A stretch of DNA of 64,000 bases. Origin: Rusavskia elegans (taxonomy: Eukaryota; Ascomycota; Lecanoromycetes; Teloschistales; Teloschistaceae). Shown piece by piece: positions 20,874 to 32,459 of this stretch. The stretch covers positions 528,294-592,293 of the forward strand of contig SAUG01000035.1 of NCBI GenBank assembly GCA_011316305.1, written 5' to 3'. Position numbers and translations under genes: made by a program. Position 1 is the stretch's first letter. Each line of letters begins with the position of its first letter. The notes under the pieces are model-generated. The model worked only from the letters and a program-made list of their open reading frames with translations. It did not search any database and had not been told where the DNA came from.

Positions 20874-23844
20874 TCATACATCCCTCACGCTGCCTCTTGC
20901 AGGAGCTGCTGCCTCTCCTTTGACACCCAACTTGCCTATCCTCTGAACCAGGTTACTCCCGACCGCATCCACTGCGCCCATTGGCTTCATCAAACTTGGC
21001 CCACTCGCCGCAACTTGCTCGACCCTGAACAGGCGGATATTGGATCCATTCCACACGCCTACGGTGCCTTTTTGCACCATCATCTCTGATGCAAAGATGA
21101 AGCCCCACAATAGTGATTCATACCAGCCAAGGGACATGGGCGTCCAGGAGAAGAGGTGTACTCGAGGAGGTGAAGGGTCGATTGTAGACGGCAGTGATTT
21201 TGGTGGTATGCTGGTCGAAGTGTTGGACGATGACGCCAGAAGTGTCAGGATGGTGTGTAGAGGTAGGTTAGGGAGCCAGGACTCTATCTGAAAAGTCGTC
21301 AGCAAAAAGAACGAGCAAGACCTTCAGCGGCAAGGACTAACCCAAACTGGCGAAGGGCTAAATCCGCCTGTTGGAGACATGATGGCTGCTGGATGGCTAC
21401 TCAAGCTTGTCGAGCTACTGTGACGCGAGAAGGCGGTCTGAGTAGCCGGCATCTTGCCTCTGGCCTTCTCCGACATGCCTTTAAGCTGCGTAGGTAAAGG
21501 TTCGTCTATCGAAGATGACCTGGAAGGGGTGTGCGAATTCTGATTAGACGGTGACGACTGTGACGGTGTGACCATCGGCTCCCTTTCATCGTCATCTTCG
21601 GAGTCTTCGTCATCGCCAATGGTGAAAGTGCCGCCTTCTTCAGGTACGTTACTCAATGACGGTGTTCGTCGTACACTTTGCGGACTGCGCATCGTGTCGA
21701 AAGATCCATTACGTGTCGACCTGGTGTGGCTAGTCAGGTCGTCGGCCCCATCCGTGGACTCTTTCCTTTGGCGATTCAGTCGTTCCATCTCTTCCCGACC
21801 ACTTTCAAGCGTGAACGACCGCAAAGCTTCGAATCGTCTCCTTGCTTTCAGGAGCGTCCGTACGAAGATTCTATTGCCTAAGATGGGTTAAAGAGCTAGA
21901 CACTAATGCGAGTAAGACACAAGACATACTCGAATATTGGTGTTCGATGATTGCATTGATCGACTCGAGCAACGACTGCAACAAGGCGTAGTTGGTCTCG
22001 TTGGCTAAGAGAAAGCTTGGCGCTGACATCGAAGCAAAAAGTTGTATGAGCTTGCTGCTTGATGGTGCACTGAGGTTCTGAAGATACGGAGCCGTGTTAT
22101 TGATAGTAGCAAGAAGCGCCGGATAAATAGCATCAAGCTTGCCCTTACTGGTGGTGATCAGGGAGTGTATTGACTGAAAGAATTAGCAGCAATACATGAG
22201 GACGGATTAGGAACATTACAATGATCAGGAAATCAGCATAAGTGCCACTAAAGTCGGAAATTTTGGCACTGAGTGGTAGAGACTCCTGGGTAGCAAACGA
22301 TTTGTTGAGGTGCTTCCCAAATTCCGGCTCGGTACTAAGAGTCTGCAAGATGAAGACACACATCCGAACGACGCCTTGCTTTGCTTGATCTGTCTTGTGC
22401 TCCAAAGCGTAGAATAGTACCAGGATTGCGAATTCGCTCGCCCGATCACTATCGATGATGAATGAACGGAAACGCTTGTTGCATTGCAATGCTTCCCAGA
22501 AAAGCATTAACATTTCCGGTGCCCATGGAAGTGAACTTTGGCTGCCTGGTAGGTATGACGAGGTCGCTTGAAGCTTCGTTCGATGTCAGACCCTGTTTGC
22601 TATCCGTCTGTGAGGGCCGACACTTACTGGCTGGTTGAGAGTTCTGAGCATTCCCTCCACAAGGAAGTCAAAATCTTGCGGACGATGCAATCTACCCAAG
22701 AAATGCCGGAAATAGTTCTTCGGCGGCGGATCGTGACCATCGTCAGGGATGGGGTAAAGGACGAGGATCAGAAGGAATTGCAAGCAGTACGACACATGGA
22801 CTTGCTTGGGATTCTTTGTGACGACATGATCGTAAGGTACTCGCCACGTGGAGCCATTATACTGGAGAGTCTGACAGGCGTAAGTGGGTTTACATTGAGG
22901 GAGATCGAATACCTACGGTGTTCAGCTGTGAGCATAACAGTGAGAGAACAATCTGTTTGTCTGGGCATGTCGTTATGTATGTGAGCGCTTTGACACCTTT
23001 GGCAGGCACAAGATCTGACACGAATGAGTGGCCTGGACTTTGAGTTTGTAACATCGGTTTGTACCTACGAGCAGGCATATATAACGATTTGCTTGATAGT
23101 GTGAGGAGAAGCCTTAAGATCTCCGTTCGATTGTTCTCTATCTCTTTGGTTGACTGCATGGGCGTAATGCAACCAACGCCATTCTGCCAGATAGCATACG
23201 TGACCTTGTTCTTCGACCGCTCCTCATGTGGTAATGTGAAGCCCACGAAGAATAGAAGATCAATAAGGGTATCGATGAGCTCTTCGCCTAGAGGTCTTGT
23301 GTATTCAATCGTCTCATCTTTGACCTCGTCCTCTTTTTCCTCCAGACCGTTGGAGTTTGAGCCGTCGAATAGCACCTCGGGCGTGTTGGGTGGTCCGTTC
23401 TTCGAGTGCTTCTTCCTCCGCTGCCAGAAGAATTTGTCCTCCCATGACTCCAAGTGTTCAGCCTCATAGAGAAACGGCAAGATACGGGTGATGATCCGGA
23501 CGCAATTCAAGGCTTCTTTTGCCGGTGCAAGGTCTTGATCCGGGAATGCTGGTAGATGGCGGAGAGCGACCAGTCGGGAGATGTCTGCATTGAGCAGGGT
23601 TTCGATATTGTCTAGAGAGTTGTCTCGCGTACGACGGACATCGGTTGTGGTGAAAAGGCTGAAGACATCTTCGGCGGACTCTGGGAGCTTCCAAAACTGC
23701 TGTCTGTCAGCGGTTTACTCCTAGGATGAGATCTCCTGAAATTCATACGCCGGTCCAGTAGACGTCATCTGCTGGTATAGCTCTGGGTTGCGAAAGCTTG
23801 AAGATGCCTTCCTTGAAGACAAGCTTTGAGTCGGAGTTCCCCAT
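20874..23844 (-). CDS. hid1: Hid1 family protein (870 aa, eight exons)
   Basis: Exons 23844-23749, 23696-23069, 23014-22917, 22870-22628, 22573-22220, 22173-21930, 21877-21342 and 21287-20874, all joined in frame by 46-54 bp introns. Hid1 (PF12722) is a peripheral Golgi/trans-Golgi protein linked in animals to dense-core vesicle sorting; in fission yeast it is Ftp105. Hallmarks are the myristoylation start M-G-N-S-D-S-K, W-K-L-P-E-S-A-E-D-V-F, L-P-F-L-Y-E-A-E-H-L-E-S-W-E, K-G-V-K-A-L-T-Y-I-T-T-C, F-L-L-I-L-V-L-Y-P-I-P, a Ser/Asp-rich linker in exon 7, and the C-terminal L-G-W-Y-E-S-L-L-W-G-F-I-F and W-N-G-S-N-I-R-L-F-R-V. Full length with no breaks. It is divergently transcribed from the POM34-like gene. 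Confidence 0.93.
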
Positions 23845-24347
23845 GTCTGGTATATGTGAATCCAGCAGACATGGCTTGAAGTTGAGCTCACATTCAGAGA
23901 AGCAACGGTCAATATGCAGCCACCGAACCTTATCCCCAGATCATCAAAGCCTTGGCCGTTTTAGCCATTGCAAAAAGCTTTGGAAACTAGGGTTCTTGGC
24001 AAACCTACGCTCTACGACATACCTACTTCATTTTGTTAAAGTAAATGTTGACAACCAGGGGCGTACAACAGTAGGCATCTCGATGTAGCATATCATTCGA
24101 ATGAATACGTGATCATCACTGCATAGCTGCTACGGGCTCTTAATAATCTTGCTGCGGAGCTTTTCGCAAGAGCTAATTTGACGCGCGCCAGAGTTGTGCT
24201 GTTGGCGCGATCCCCTTTGTCCCTCCATCAGAAGCGTTCAATTTGCTGTTGAGGCACAAATGTTTGCATTCTGGGGAGGGTCACAGCTCAAGAGACCCTA
24301 TCTATCCTTTTCCAGAAGCTGGTAAGACAACAGTTCCCTTTCATGCC
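23845..24347. promoter_or_regulatory. Divergent promoter region of hid1 and the POM34-like gene
   Basis: About 500 bp between two divergent start codons. No uniquely identifiable regulatory site. A GTAAGA at 24322 could be the donor of an intron in the 5' leader of the plus-strand gene. Confidence 0.4.
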
Positions 24348-25281
24348 ATGGCTTCCACCGGCAGTTTGACACGACAATCGGCGCCGTCGATGACCACGAC
24401 TCAGAACAGCTCAGCTCCAGCGACTCCTCAGTCGGTAAATTCACAAACATCACAGTCTGTAGTTGCGACGCCATCACCAGGTCGCTGGAGACACCCTGAC
24501 TTCGATGAAATCACCAAACGGCAAAAAGCTAGCACTTTTGACGAGAGCAATGTTCACCGCATAGTCTGGAATATCAGCTTTGTCGTCAGCCTCTATTTGC
24601 TTCAAAATCTACTCCAATCATAGTAAATCACCTCTGCTCTCTCTCGACGAAAACGAGCTAACAAGTTATCCTCATAGTCCTGGAACCCTCTCCATTCTCC
24701 TCTCCAATTCATCGCAATCCTACCTCCGCGCTTCTATCTTCTACACCACCCTGCTTCCCATTTACAACATCGTCATTGCGCTATGGCCTCTCTACAGAGG
24801 ACACGACCCAGTGTCGGACATAGCATTGACGCCCTCTCAACGCGCACTCCTCGGTCTCGATCCCAATGCTACCCCTCCTCCAACGTCTTGCACACGATAC
24901 GTCACTCCACCGCGCTACGCTCGCTCTCCTACCCCGCGTAATGAGTCGGGCGCAAGTAATCGAAGTCGTCACAGCAGCCCCAGCAAAACGCCCTTTTCAC
25001 GCAAAGACCGCTCATCGGAGTCACCGTTATTCGGCAATTCGGAGAACCCGTTCTCTCCGTCTGCGAGTCCGCTGTGGCAGAAATCCATGCTAGGGAGTGG
25101 GCGGGATGCGAGGAGAAGATCAAGCATGGGAACACCGTCACCTTTGGGACCAGGAAAAGACAATGGTAGTCTGTGGATGCCAAACACGCCTAGTCCTGCG
25201 ACAGGAAAAGGCGGTGCGAGCGTAGGACTGAACAATCGGTGGCTGTATGAGAGGGGAAGAACGGACAATGGACGGAGATAA
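24348..25281 (+). CDS. Pom34-like nuclear pore membrane component (292 aa, two exons)
   Basis: Exons 24348-24622 and 24678-25281. The 55-bp intron has donor GTAAAT, branch GCTAAC and acceptor CATAG, and it splits a Tyr codon. It matches the NPCC/Pom34 family (PF08058), which anchors the nuclear pore in the envelope. The N-terminus is Ser/Thr-rich, then W-R-H-P-D-F-D-E-I-T-K-R, then a hydrophobic segment in V-W-N-I-S-F-V-V-S-L-Y-L-L. A second hydrophobic segment, Y-T-T-L-L-P-I-Y-N-I-V-I-A-L-W-P-L, precedes the hallmark L-T-P-S-Q-R-A-L-L-G-L-D-P. The C-terminal half is Ser/Pro-rich with S-P-T-P and T-P-S-P sites that could be phosphorylated. Family call is firm; equivalence to yeast POM34 is inferred. 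Confidence 0.85.
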
Positions 25282-26329
25282 GTCTGACCAGGATTCCCAT
25301 CTTTCGTGATGGTCAATTGTATAGATATATCTTGATACCCCAGGGGAGAAGAATAGAAATTCACATCGAGCTCTCAGACGACATGATTGGCCTTTTCCTT
25401 GGCACGAAAACATCCATGGCACTTCGTTCACGAAGAGGCTGAACGTGCATGTCCGTCATCTTGGCAAGGTAGCACCTCCTTGTAAAGGTGCTATATTATT
25501 ACCTCTGTAGTTGAAATTGAGATTGGATCATCTGAACGCCCGCTGTTCCAGGCTCAAAGCCCCAGCTCCCTAAGGTAGCCTTGTACGAGTAGCTCCGGGA
25601 CATTTATTGAGTTTGGGAGCCCCAAAAGTGTATCGGCGATGTTGGCGTCAGACGGATGATAGGCGGACGATAAGCGGATCACCCGCTAAGCCATATCTAG
25701 TAAGCCTAGCCTCCCACCGAGCCAAGCCTTCTTCGCCTTCTTCGCCTTCTTCTGCCCCACGGTTTCTGGCTTTCTGCATGGTTGCATCCTTGCGACAATC
25801 CCATGATCCACCCACCCGATTATGCACACCACTGTGGGGAACCTGGAAGCCAACCACGAACGCCCGCATCGCTTCACACGCACACTGATTCGACGTGCTG
25901 GACATACACATGGTGCATTCACATGCTAGTGCCTCGTGGATACGAGTTGCACGCAGCACAGCGTATCCGTGACGAGCCGTCGCCTTTGTTCGAACGTTCC
26001 GGCCCTTTGCCATGATAACCACTGGCTCAGCCTGAACTTCCTTCGGCCTCCCGCTGGCCCCAGCGGACTGACTTGGCTGACCGACCACCTCGAATTTGCA
26101 TCCTATTTCGTTCATGTGGATGCCTCTACCGCGTCGAGCTTCTCCGCTTCGAGCGGTGCTTATCCATGTTTTTCCGAGCTGGAGCTGGAGCTGTCAGCAG
26201 CCGGCAGCTGCAGCTCACCACCTCTCTTTGTTCTAAATGGCCCCCCATTCCCTTTGTTTCCCTTCGTCACCGATCCCTATCTGTCTTTTCGCTTACTCGG
26301 CGTAATCTTTCCTGCGATCTGCTGCCACT
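25282..26329. other. Intergenic stretch before the peroxidase gene
   Basis: No gene seen. A perfect short inverted repeat (TAGCACC...GGTGCTA) lies near 25470-25493, and a 9-bp CTTCTTCGC direct repeat near 25727-25752. Confidence 0.4.
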
Positions 26330-28738
26330 ATGGGTATCCGCGTCATGAATCAGTTACTAATCCTTGTACTTCTACAATGTTTACGCTGCGTAGAAGCAGC
26401 GCCCACCTGGCCGTCATCGGTGGACGAGCTGGAGGACATCATGATGCTGAACACCGGTTACCGCGCTCGAGGTTTCGCCAATGCCGTCACCCCATGTTCC
26501 GCAGGTGCAGGGCCAGGTCGAGTCACCGCAGCAGAATTCATACGCACAGCCTTCCATGACATGGCCACTGCCAACGTCTTTCAAGGAACAGGCGGCTTGG
26601 ATGCTTCGATTGTCTTCGAGCTGAACAACGGCGGCGGCGACAATATCGGACAAGCATTCCCAACCTCCTTGACCTACTTCGCTCCTTACCTCTCGAGCCG
26701 ATCGTCCATGGCCGACATCATTGCAATGTCGATGTACACCGCCGTTCGAGGATGCGGAGGGCCAGTGATCCCAGTCAAGACCGGAAGAGTCGACGCGACT
26801 GAGGCTGGACCTCCTGGTGTGCCCCTGCCGCAAAACTCCCTCTTCACCTTCCAGAACCAATTCGCGAGGACGGGCTTCGATTCCACCCAAATGATCCAGG
26901 TCGTTGCGTGCGGGCATACACTTGGCGGGGTACATGCCGAGAACTTCCCACAGATCGTTCCCGTTGGCTCTGCACCAAATGATGTCAAGCAGTTTGACAA
27001 CACGGCCAAGTTCGACAACAAAATCGCTACAGACTACGTATCAGGACAATCCACAGATCCTTTGGTCGTTGGTCCTTCGCAGGCGGCTCGGAGAGCATCG
27101 GATCTATTGGTCTTCAATTCCGATGACAACGCAACGATCACTACGATGACAGATCCCACGTATTTTACGAGTACATGCAAGTTCCTTTTGCAGAAAATGA
27201 TAGACGTTGTACCCGCTGGTGTAACTCTTACCGACCCAATCGTCCCGTACGACATCAAGCCTGTAGCCCTGCAGCTCACTCTTCAAAGTGGTGGTAGCGA
27301 GATCCAATTCGCCGGAGAAATCCGTGTCAGGACCACCACCCGTCCCGCTAGTCAGATATCCAGTGTTCAGATCGTGTACAAAGACCGGACTGGAGGTGGC
27401 AGCAACAAAATCAGTGCGACTCAGAAAGGTACCGCTGCTGGGTTTGATGACAGCTTCACCTTCTATTCGTTCTCTGCCCGCATCTCATCTCAATCTTCGA
27501 TTTCGACCTTCAACGTGCTCATTACATTAGCAAGTGGAGCCACGGAAACTTATGACAACAACGGGTCGGGATACCCCATGCAAGACACTGTCATGTTGCA
27601 AGCACCTCAGAGCTGTGTGACCGACTCCAATGGGCAGAAGCTATTGACTGTTACAGCTGCTGTGCGATTGCCTGCTACATCAGCAGATCTTGTCCTGTCC
27701 TTGAAAGTTCCCAGAGACGTCATCACTCCAGAATTGCAGACTCAGACCGTGGCAATGACCCAGAAAACTATTGTCGGTCCCTACAATATCGTCACGGGAA
27801 CCTATCTGCTGGATGCATCTCAGGCCCAGAATACCAAATTCGACATTTCAGCCGGCCAAGCAAAAGATACGTTCAAAAGCACAGCCGATCTCGGCACAAC
27901 CTGCGTACCTCTAGGGGTAAGTAGCTCGTCATCCTCGTCACCCTCTTCCTCCTCCTTTCCCTCCTCCTTTCCCTCCTCCTCTTCCTCCTCCTCTTTCTCC
28001 TCTTCTTCCTCCTCAATTTCATCAAATCGCGCATCAACAGGCTCCACCCTCTCGACGTCCCGAATCTCCGCCTCCTCCACATCCCCCACCACCTCCCAAC
28101 AACCAAGCCCCCCACCCTCCCCAACCTCCACCCCGTCCCAACCAGGCTACCTCTACCAAGGCTGCTACACCGACTCCACCTCTGCCCGCGTCCTAACCGG
28201 AAGATCCCGATCCACATCCACAAACACCTACGCCTCCTGCGCAACCTACTGCTCAGGCTACACCTACTTCGGCACCCAATACGGCTCCGAATGCTACTGC
28301 GGCAATCAATTCACCAACCCCACCGGCCCCGCCCCCAAAGGCGAAACAGAATGCAACATGAAATGCTCCGGCGACGCCACCAAAATCTGCGGCGCCGGCA
28401 ACCGTCTCACGCTCTTCAAAAACCAAGCCCAGGGTCCGACGAGCGCGAGCAATGTCCCCGGATGGAGCTATACAGGCTGCTACACTGATTCCACTTCCGC
28501 GAGAGTCATCAAGGATAAATACAACTACGATAATGCGCTTTCGATTGAGCGGTGCGCGGGGTTGTGTAAGGGGTATAAGATCTTTGGGACTGAGTATGCG
28601 AATCAGTGTTATTGTGGGAATAGCTTTGCCAATCCGACGACGAAGGTGGCGGATGGGGAGTGTGGGTATGCTTGTGCGGGGAATGGGGCGCAGGCTTGTG
28701 GGGCGGGGAATCGGTTGAGTGTTTATACTGCTGCTTGA
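26330..28738 (+). CDS. Secreted haem peroxidase with two WSC domains (802 aa)
   Basis: Intronless. Signal peptide at residues 1-24 (an in-frame Met at 6 is an alternative start). The plant-type haem peroxidase domain (PF00141) runs from about 30 to 290. It has the distal R-T-A-F-H-D (Arg72, His76), G-G-L-D-A-S-I for the Ca/haem pocket, and proximal H196 in A-C-G-H-T-L-G-G-V-H. A beta-rich middle follows. A Ser/Pro linker at about 529-603 is likely O-glycosylated. Two WSC domains (PF01822) are at about 604-695 and 709-800, each with G-C-Y-T-D-S, C-x-x-x-C, C-Y-C-G and C-G-A-G-N-R-L. WSC domains bind polysaccharide, so this probably tethers an oxidase to cell walls. Fungal peroxidases of this layout exist; substrate unknown. 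Confidence 0.9.
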   Translation: MGIRVMNQLLILVLLQCLRCVEAAPTWPSSVDELEDIMMLNTGYRARGFANAVTPCSAGAGPGRVTAAEFIRTAFHDMATANVFQGTGGLDASIVFELNNGGGDNIGQAFPTSLTYFAPYLSSRSSMADIIAMSMYTAVRGCGGPVIPVKTGRVDATEAGPPGVPLPQNSLFTFQNQFARTGFDSTQMIQVVACGHTLGGVHAENFPQIVPVGSAPNDVKQFDNTAKFDNKIATDYVSGQSTDPLVVGPSQAARRASDLLVFNSDDNATITTMTDPTYFTSTCKFLLQKMIDVVPAGVTLTDPIVPYDIKPVALQLTLQSGGSEIQFAGEIRVRTTTRPASQISSVQIVYKDRTGGGSNKISATQKGTAAGFDDSFTFYSFSARISSQSSISTFNVLITLASGATETYDNNGSGYPMQDTVMLQAPQSCVTDSNGQKLLTVTAAVRLPATSADLVLSLKVPRDVITPELQTQTVAMTQKTIVGPYNIVTGTYLLDASQAQNTKFDISAGQAKDTFKSTADLGTTCVPLGVSSSSSSSPSSSSFPSSFPSSSSSSSFSSSSSSISSNRASTGSTLSTSRISASSTSPTTSQQPSPPPSPTSTPSQPGYLYQGCYTDSTSARVLTGRSRSTSTNTYASCATYCSGYTYFGTQYGSECYCGNQFTNPTGPAPKGETECNMKCSGDATKICGAGNRLTLFKNQAQGPTSASNVPGWSYTGCYTDSTSARVIKDKYNYDNALSIERCAGLCKGYKIFGTEYANQCYCGNSFANPTTKVADGECGYACAGNGAQACGAGNRLSVYTAA

Positions 28739-28992
28739 TTGGGGACTTTGATTGATTGAGGGGACTTTTGTGAGGGGGTGGGGGAGGGGGTGGGTGGGGT
28801 GGACATGGTTTGGTATGGTGTTTTGGGTCGGTGGGCTATGCAGCATATATGACTAGTCGAAGGGAGGTGGACTGGATTTGCCGTATACAGTAATATAAGC
28901 CTAATGTTGTTCGCACTTGTTCTCGTGTCTGCCTCCTTGTAAGGTATTCCTTGTTGTCCTGATAGGACTGGTTTCTGTTACCCAAGACAATA
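28739..28992. other. Short intergenic stretch
   Basis: 3' flank of the peroxidase gene. It has a G-rich plus strand at 28740-28830 and none of the missing downstream exons of the transporter remnant. Confidence 0.4.
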
Positions 28993-29420
28993 TCAATCGA
29001 ACAAACTCATCTGTGCAGATAAAGAACTCACATGAGTTATGATCCAGACCAGGATGATAACAAAGCAGACGACCACGACGGAGCTGATCATGATGAAAGC
29101 GAGGCCGACGCCGCGCAGTCGGCCGTTCATGTTATTGTAGGCAGCGACAGCTCCGCCGCGATAAGCCTGGCCACTAGCGACCTCGAGGATGAGAGTAGGG
29201 ATAACCAGGAAGACGATTGCCATCAAGAAGGGAATAAACCATCGGAGGCCGATAGTGTTGAATACCTGCCAAGGATACCTGATGATATTACCCTGGCCCA
29301 CAACGCCGCCGAGAGAAGCGAGCAGAAAGGCAGTGCGCGATGACCACTAGTCACGTCCATGCTCGGACTTTTTCGTCTCGCCTGGAACCAGGGCGTTGCG
29401 AAGCTTGGTGAAGATGGCGG
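28993..29420 (-). pseudogene. Truncated SNF (sodium:neurotransmitter symporter) gene
   Basis: The minus strand encodes the N-terminal part of an SNF-family transporter (PF00209). It has W-S-S-R-T-A-F-L-L-A-S-L-G-G-V-V-G, then G-N-I-I-R-Y-P-W-Q-V-F, then hydrophobic segments including P-F-L-M-A-I-V-F-L-V-I-P and I-L-V-W-I-I-T-H. Just before W-S-S-R a TAG (29349-29347) stands where the family normally has Gln or a polar residue. A single CAG to TAG change would make it, which is a RIP-type C-to-T change at CpA. After the last segment there is a splice-donor-like GTGAGT, but only about 250 bp remain before the peroxidase gene, whereas the family needs about 600 residues. The gene is therefore an N-terminal remnant. 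Confidence 0.8.
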
Positions 29421-29429
29421 ACACAATTG

Positions 29430-30546
29430 AGGCGGGGGGTAAAAAAGAGTGTCGAGAATGCTACTCTGTGCGACTCTCGTGGCATGGGGGCACCAGAGCT
29501 TTTGAAAGGAAGCGCAAGGCGAGGAATGAGATGAAGATTTCTTGTTGTCTCGATTGGAGATTCAACGGCGGCGGTTTTGTCAGCTCCCAGCTGGCCCCCG
29601 GTCGCGCCCGGGGTGCCAAGTATGAGATGCATGATACAGTGGATGCATAGCTGTAGATGGTAATGATGGAAGACAGTAGTAGCAAGGTAGGTGGTGTAGC
29701 AACGTTCCATCAAACAAGATGTCTTATGATGCCAAGGCGTTATGTATGTGCCTCGGTTAGGATGGCCGCCGATGACTGCCGATCTGGATTTCTAAAGTTG
29801 TACACTTATGCATACATAATTAGGCATAAATCTTTGGTCCCCTGATTTCTCCCCATCAAGTTTTCAAGAAGCCAGCACGTAATACACTTCCTACACATCG
29901 AAGACTGCAAACCTCTTGTTGCTGGGAGACGGATTTTGCCTGCGAGCCGCTCATTTGGGAGGATGGTGTTGGACCCCAATCGGCAGTTAAGCGCTTGTCT
30001 CGGATGACGCAACGCTTACAAAGCGGACGGTCACGTGTAGCATTTTCAGCGGAGATTTGGTCCCCAATCCGGCTAGCGTCCGGTGGTCTGATCAACCTGA
30101 GACAAGTTCAGCGCACTTAGGCAGATTTTCTGCACCCTTCCTCCCATTTGCCCACTACAATGGCCAATGAGGTTAGCGCATGAGATCCGCCAAGAACCTC
30201 CAAGGAATCCATCCTTGGCATTCGTGATTCATCTGGAAGGAATCGGAAGGGAGAAGTGACTTCAGAGCCCGTCTGGGACAGCGGCAATCGCGTGCGTAAC
30301 TCCATCATATCTGGCAGCAGTCACTGTCTTGATTCTTCATTAAGGTATTCCCTACAAAACGACCAATTTTGCTACACCCTAATCACAACATCATTGGCAA
30401 TTTCAGCGTCCACTGTCGACACTCATTATGCCATTAAATCAGCCCTTTGATGTACTCACTCGACATGTGTTTGTCTTGCTGACTTCGACAGCCCCAAAAG
30501 TAACAAAAACCACCAACACAGACTTGTCCCCCCACTCAGTTGCCAA
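29430..30546. other. Intergenic stretch
   Basis: Nothing gene-like recognised. Short plus-strand frames at 29396-29650 and 30428-30697 overlap the remnant and the 3' end of B3. Confidence 0.4.
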
Positions 30547-32459
30547 TCATATCGTCGTTTGTTCCGCCGCCAGCTCGTCTTCGGATAAGGCGGACACGTC
30601 TTCAACGATGCGGACTTCCAGTCTGTCGTCTCCATCGTTGCGGAGCTCGTTTTCCGTGCCGGTGGCTGGACGGTTTTCTTTGTCCCGCTCGTCATAAAAG
30701 CCACCGCCGGAACCAGCCATTTCAGCATCAACGCGGTCCATGATCTCCGTTGTTGCCTCTGAACCGGCGGTGTCGATGCTGCCATTACCCTGGTCAAAAC
30801 TCTGCAGATCCCGTCCGAACAAGAAGGCCGCATTCTGCCCTCGATTATTATCACCTTGCATCCCGAATCTTGCCGCGGCCTCTTCCTCTGTTTCCACATC
30901 CTCGTCCTCGTAGTCATCTTCGGTATACTGGACTCCAGCCCTAACCGTGAGAGAAGACGGCAAGGATGGAGTGTTCAATCGCGCGACACCGACTTGGTCA
31001 CCGCCATTACCACCGCTATTGTCATCGGTCGTGCGCTCGATGATCTGTAGGTCGGAACAATTGCCTTCGGACCGAGCGTCAACCCCTTGATAAAAACGCG
31101 GGTGATGCGGGGAATCGTAGTCCCAAGGGATGTCCTCCATTTTGACGGGGTCGTTGAAGGCGTCATGCTCGTCTTCCGAGACTTCCAGCAAAGCGTCGTC
31201 CTTGTCGTTCATCTGTCGCGCATTCTGCATTCCTAAAGGAAGCTCCTGAGCTTGTTCGGACGCCTCATTAGAAAGGTCAGTCATGGTCCCAGCCTTGGTT
31301 GAGCCGGCTCCTCCGCTTGAAGGCTCCGTGAGACGGTAGAGATTCGTCTTTGGTTCGGTCGAAATTGCAGGGTGGGCGGTATTTGATGACTCGGTCACCG
31401 TGTGGTCCTCAGCTTCATTGGGCGCTGTCTTGGTGACAGGCCCGGCTCGACCAATTACCCTCGTGAAGGCGATCGCTGGATCCTCTGAGTTTCCGCCACC
31501 CTGGAAATAAGCGGTTGGGATCAGTACCGGCCCTGTAGGCAAATTCGTACACCCAGCAATATGGTTTTGTGACTGATCTCCTAGCTGGTTAGGTTCGCTG
31601 TAAGTTTGCTTCGCTCTGTTATGCAACGGTCGAGAATTTTGGGCAATTTCATTTCGCGCATTCTGCCTAATTGGCGTCCCCACCATCGTGATCGGTGTGT
31701 AGATGAGTTGTTGCAAAGACGAGGGGAAGATACGCATCGCTTCTGGGTTTTCGCTATCCTTCTCCGCCGTCTGGACTTCCACGTGCCAGTCGCATGTAGG
31801 AGCTTCGGCCGTAGTCTGATTCGTACCTCCATCAGCTGGTTCAGGGATCCAATGGAGATCTTTGTGGTGCCAAGGCTGTCGGATTGGTTCGAACATCACG
31901 ACGGTGCCATCCGACTTCTTATGAAGCCAGCAGTGAGCCTCAGCAATCTCTCTTGGGGTCGTAGCCAAGCCTTTCCTCCTGCTTTCCTGAAAAGCTCCAC
32001 TGGCAAGGAGCCCGGCGACGAGTCGTGCGCGTGCTATCGCCCATTGGCGAGTGTCTTCTACCAAAGGAACAGATTCCCACAATTCCAAGATCTCGATTGT
32101 ACCAGGTAGTAGGATCGCACGTTCGTCGGGGTTTAATTGGCACAGTCCATGTAGTTGAGCCTTGACGTCCTTTCGCAGCGGATTACCCTGCGGGAGATAG
32201 GTTCTCGAGAGCCAGGTAGTGAAGGCTTTCCTTGAGACAGCAGCGTCCTCTTTGAGAAAATCATCCCATGTTCCAACTTTGGCAATGTTTACTGTCAGCT
32301 ACTTCATGTTGCCTGCTGGGTTTCCTGAAAGGTCTCACCTCTAAGAGCTTCCTCGAATTTGCTCCGCTTCTTGCTTGCTAGCTTGCTGCCTTCGGCAGAA
32401 CCCATGTCGAATCTGCTCCGCTTCTTGGTTGCCAGCTGGCTATTTTTGGTAGCATCCAT
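30547..32459 (-). CDS. Family B member B3, the longest copy (616 aa, two exons)
   Basis: Exons 32459-32339 and 32276-30547. The 62-bp intron is GTGAGA...CCAAAG, phase 1. Exon 1 is basic and internally repeated (L-A-T-K-K-R-S-R-F, then L-A-S-K-K-R-S-K-F). Exon 2 opens V-G-T-W-D-D-F-L-K-E-D-A-A-V, then S-R-K-A-F-T-T-W-L, then L-L-P-G-T-I-E-I-L-E-L-W-E-S-V-P-L-V, A-R-A-R-L-V, A-H-C-W-L-H-K and R-Q-P-W-H-H-K-D. A tail of about 400 residues follows, polar and acidic, with D-D-Y-E-D-E-D-V-E-T-E-E-E, probably disordered. Frame intact throughout. Function unknown. The basic start and the acidic disordered tail suggest a nuclear or chromatin-associated protein (inference). Confidence 0.75.

Noticed and set aside
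27820..28244. Glu/Arg-rich frames on the minus strand opposite the peroxidase linker
   Set aside because: Mirror image of the TCC-rich Ser linker of the plus-strand gene; low-complexity shadow.
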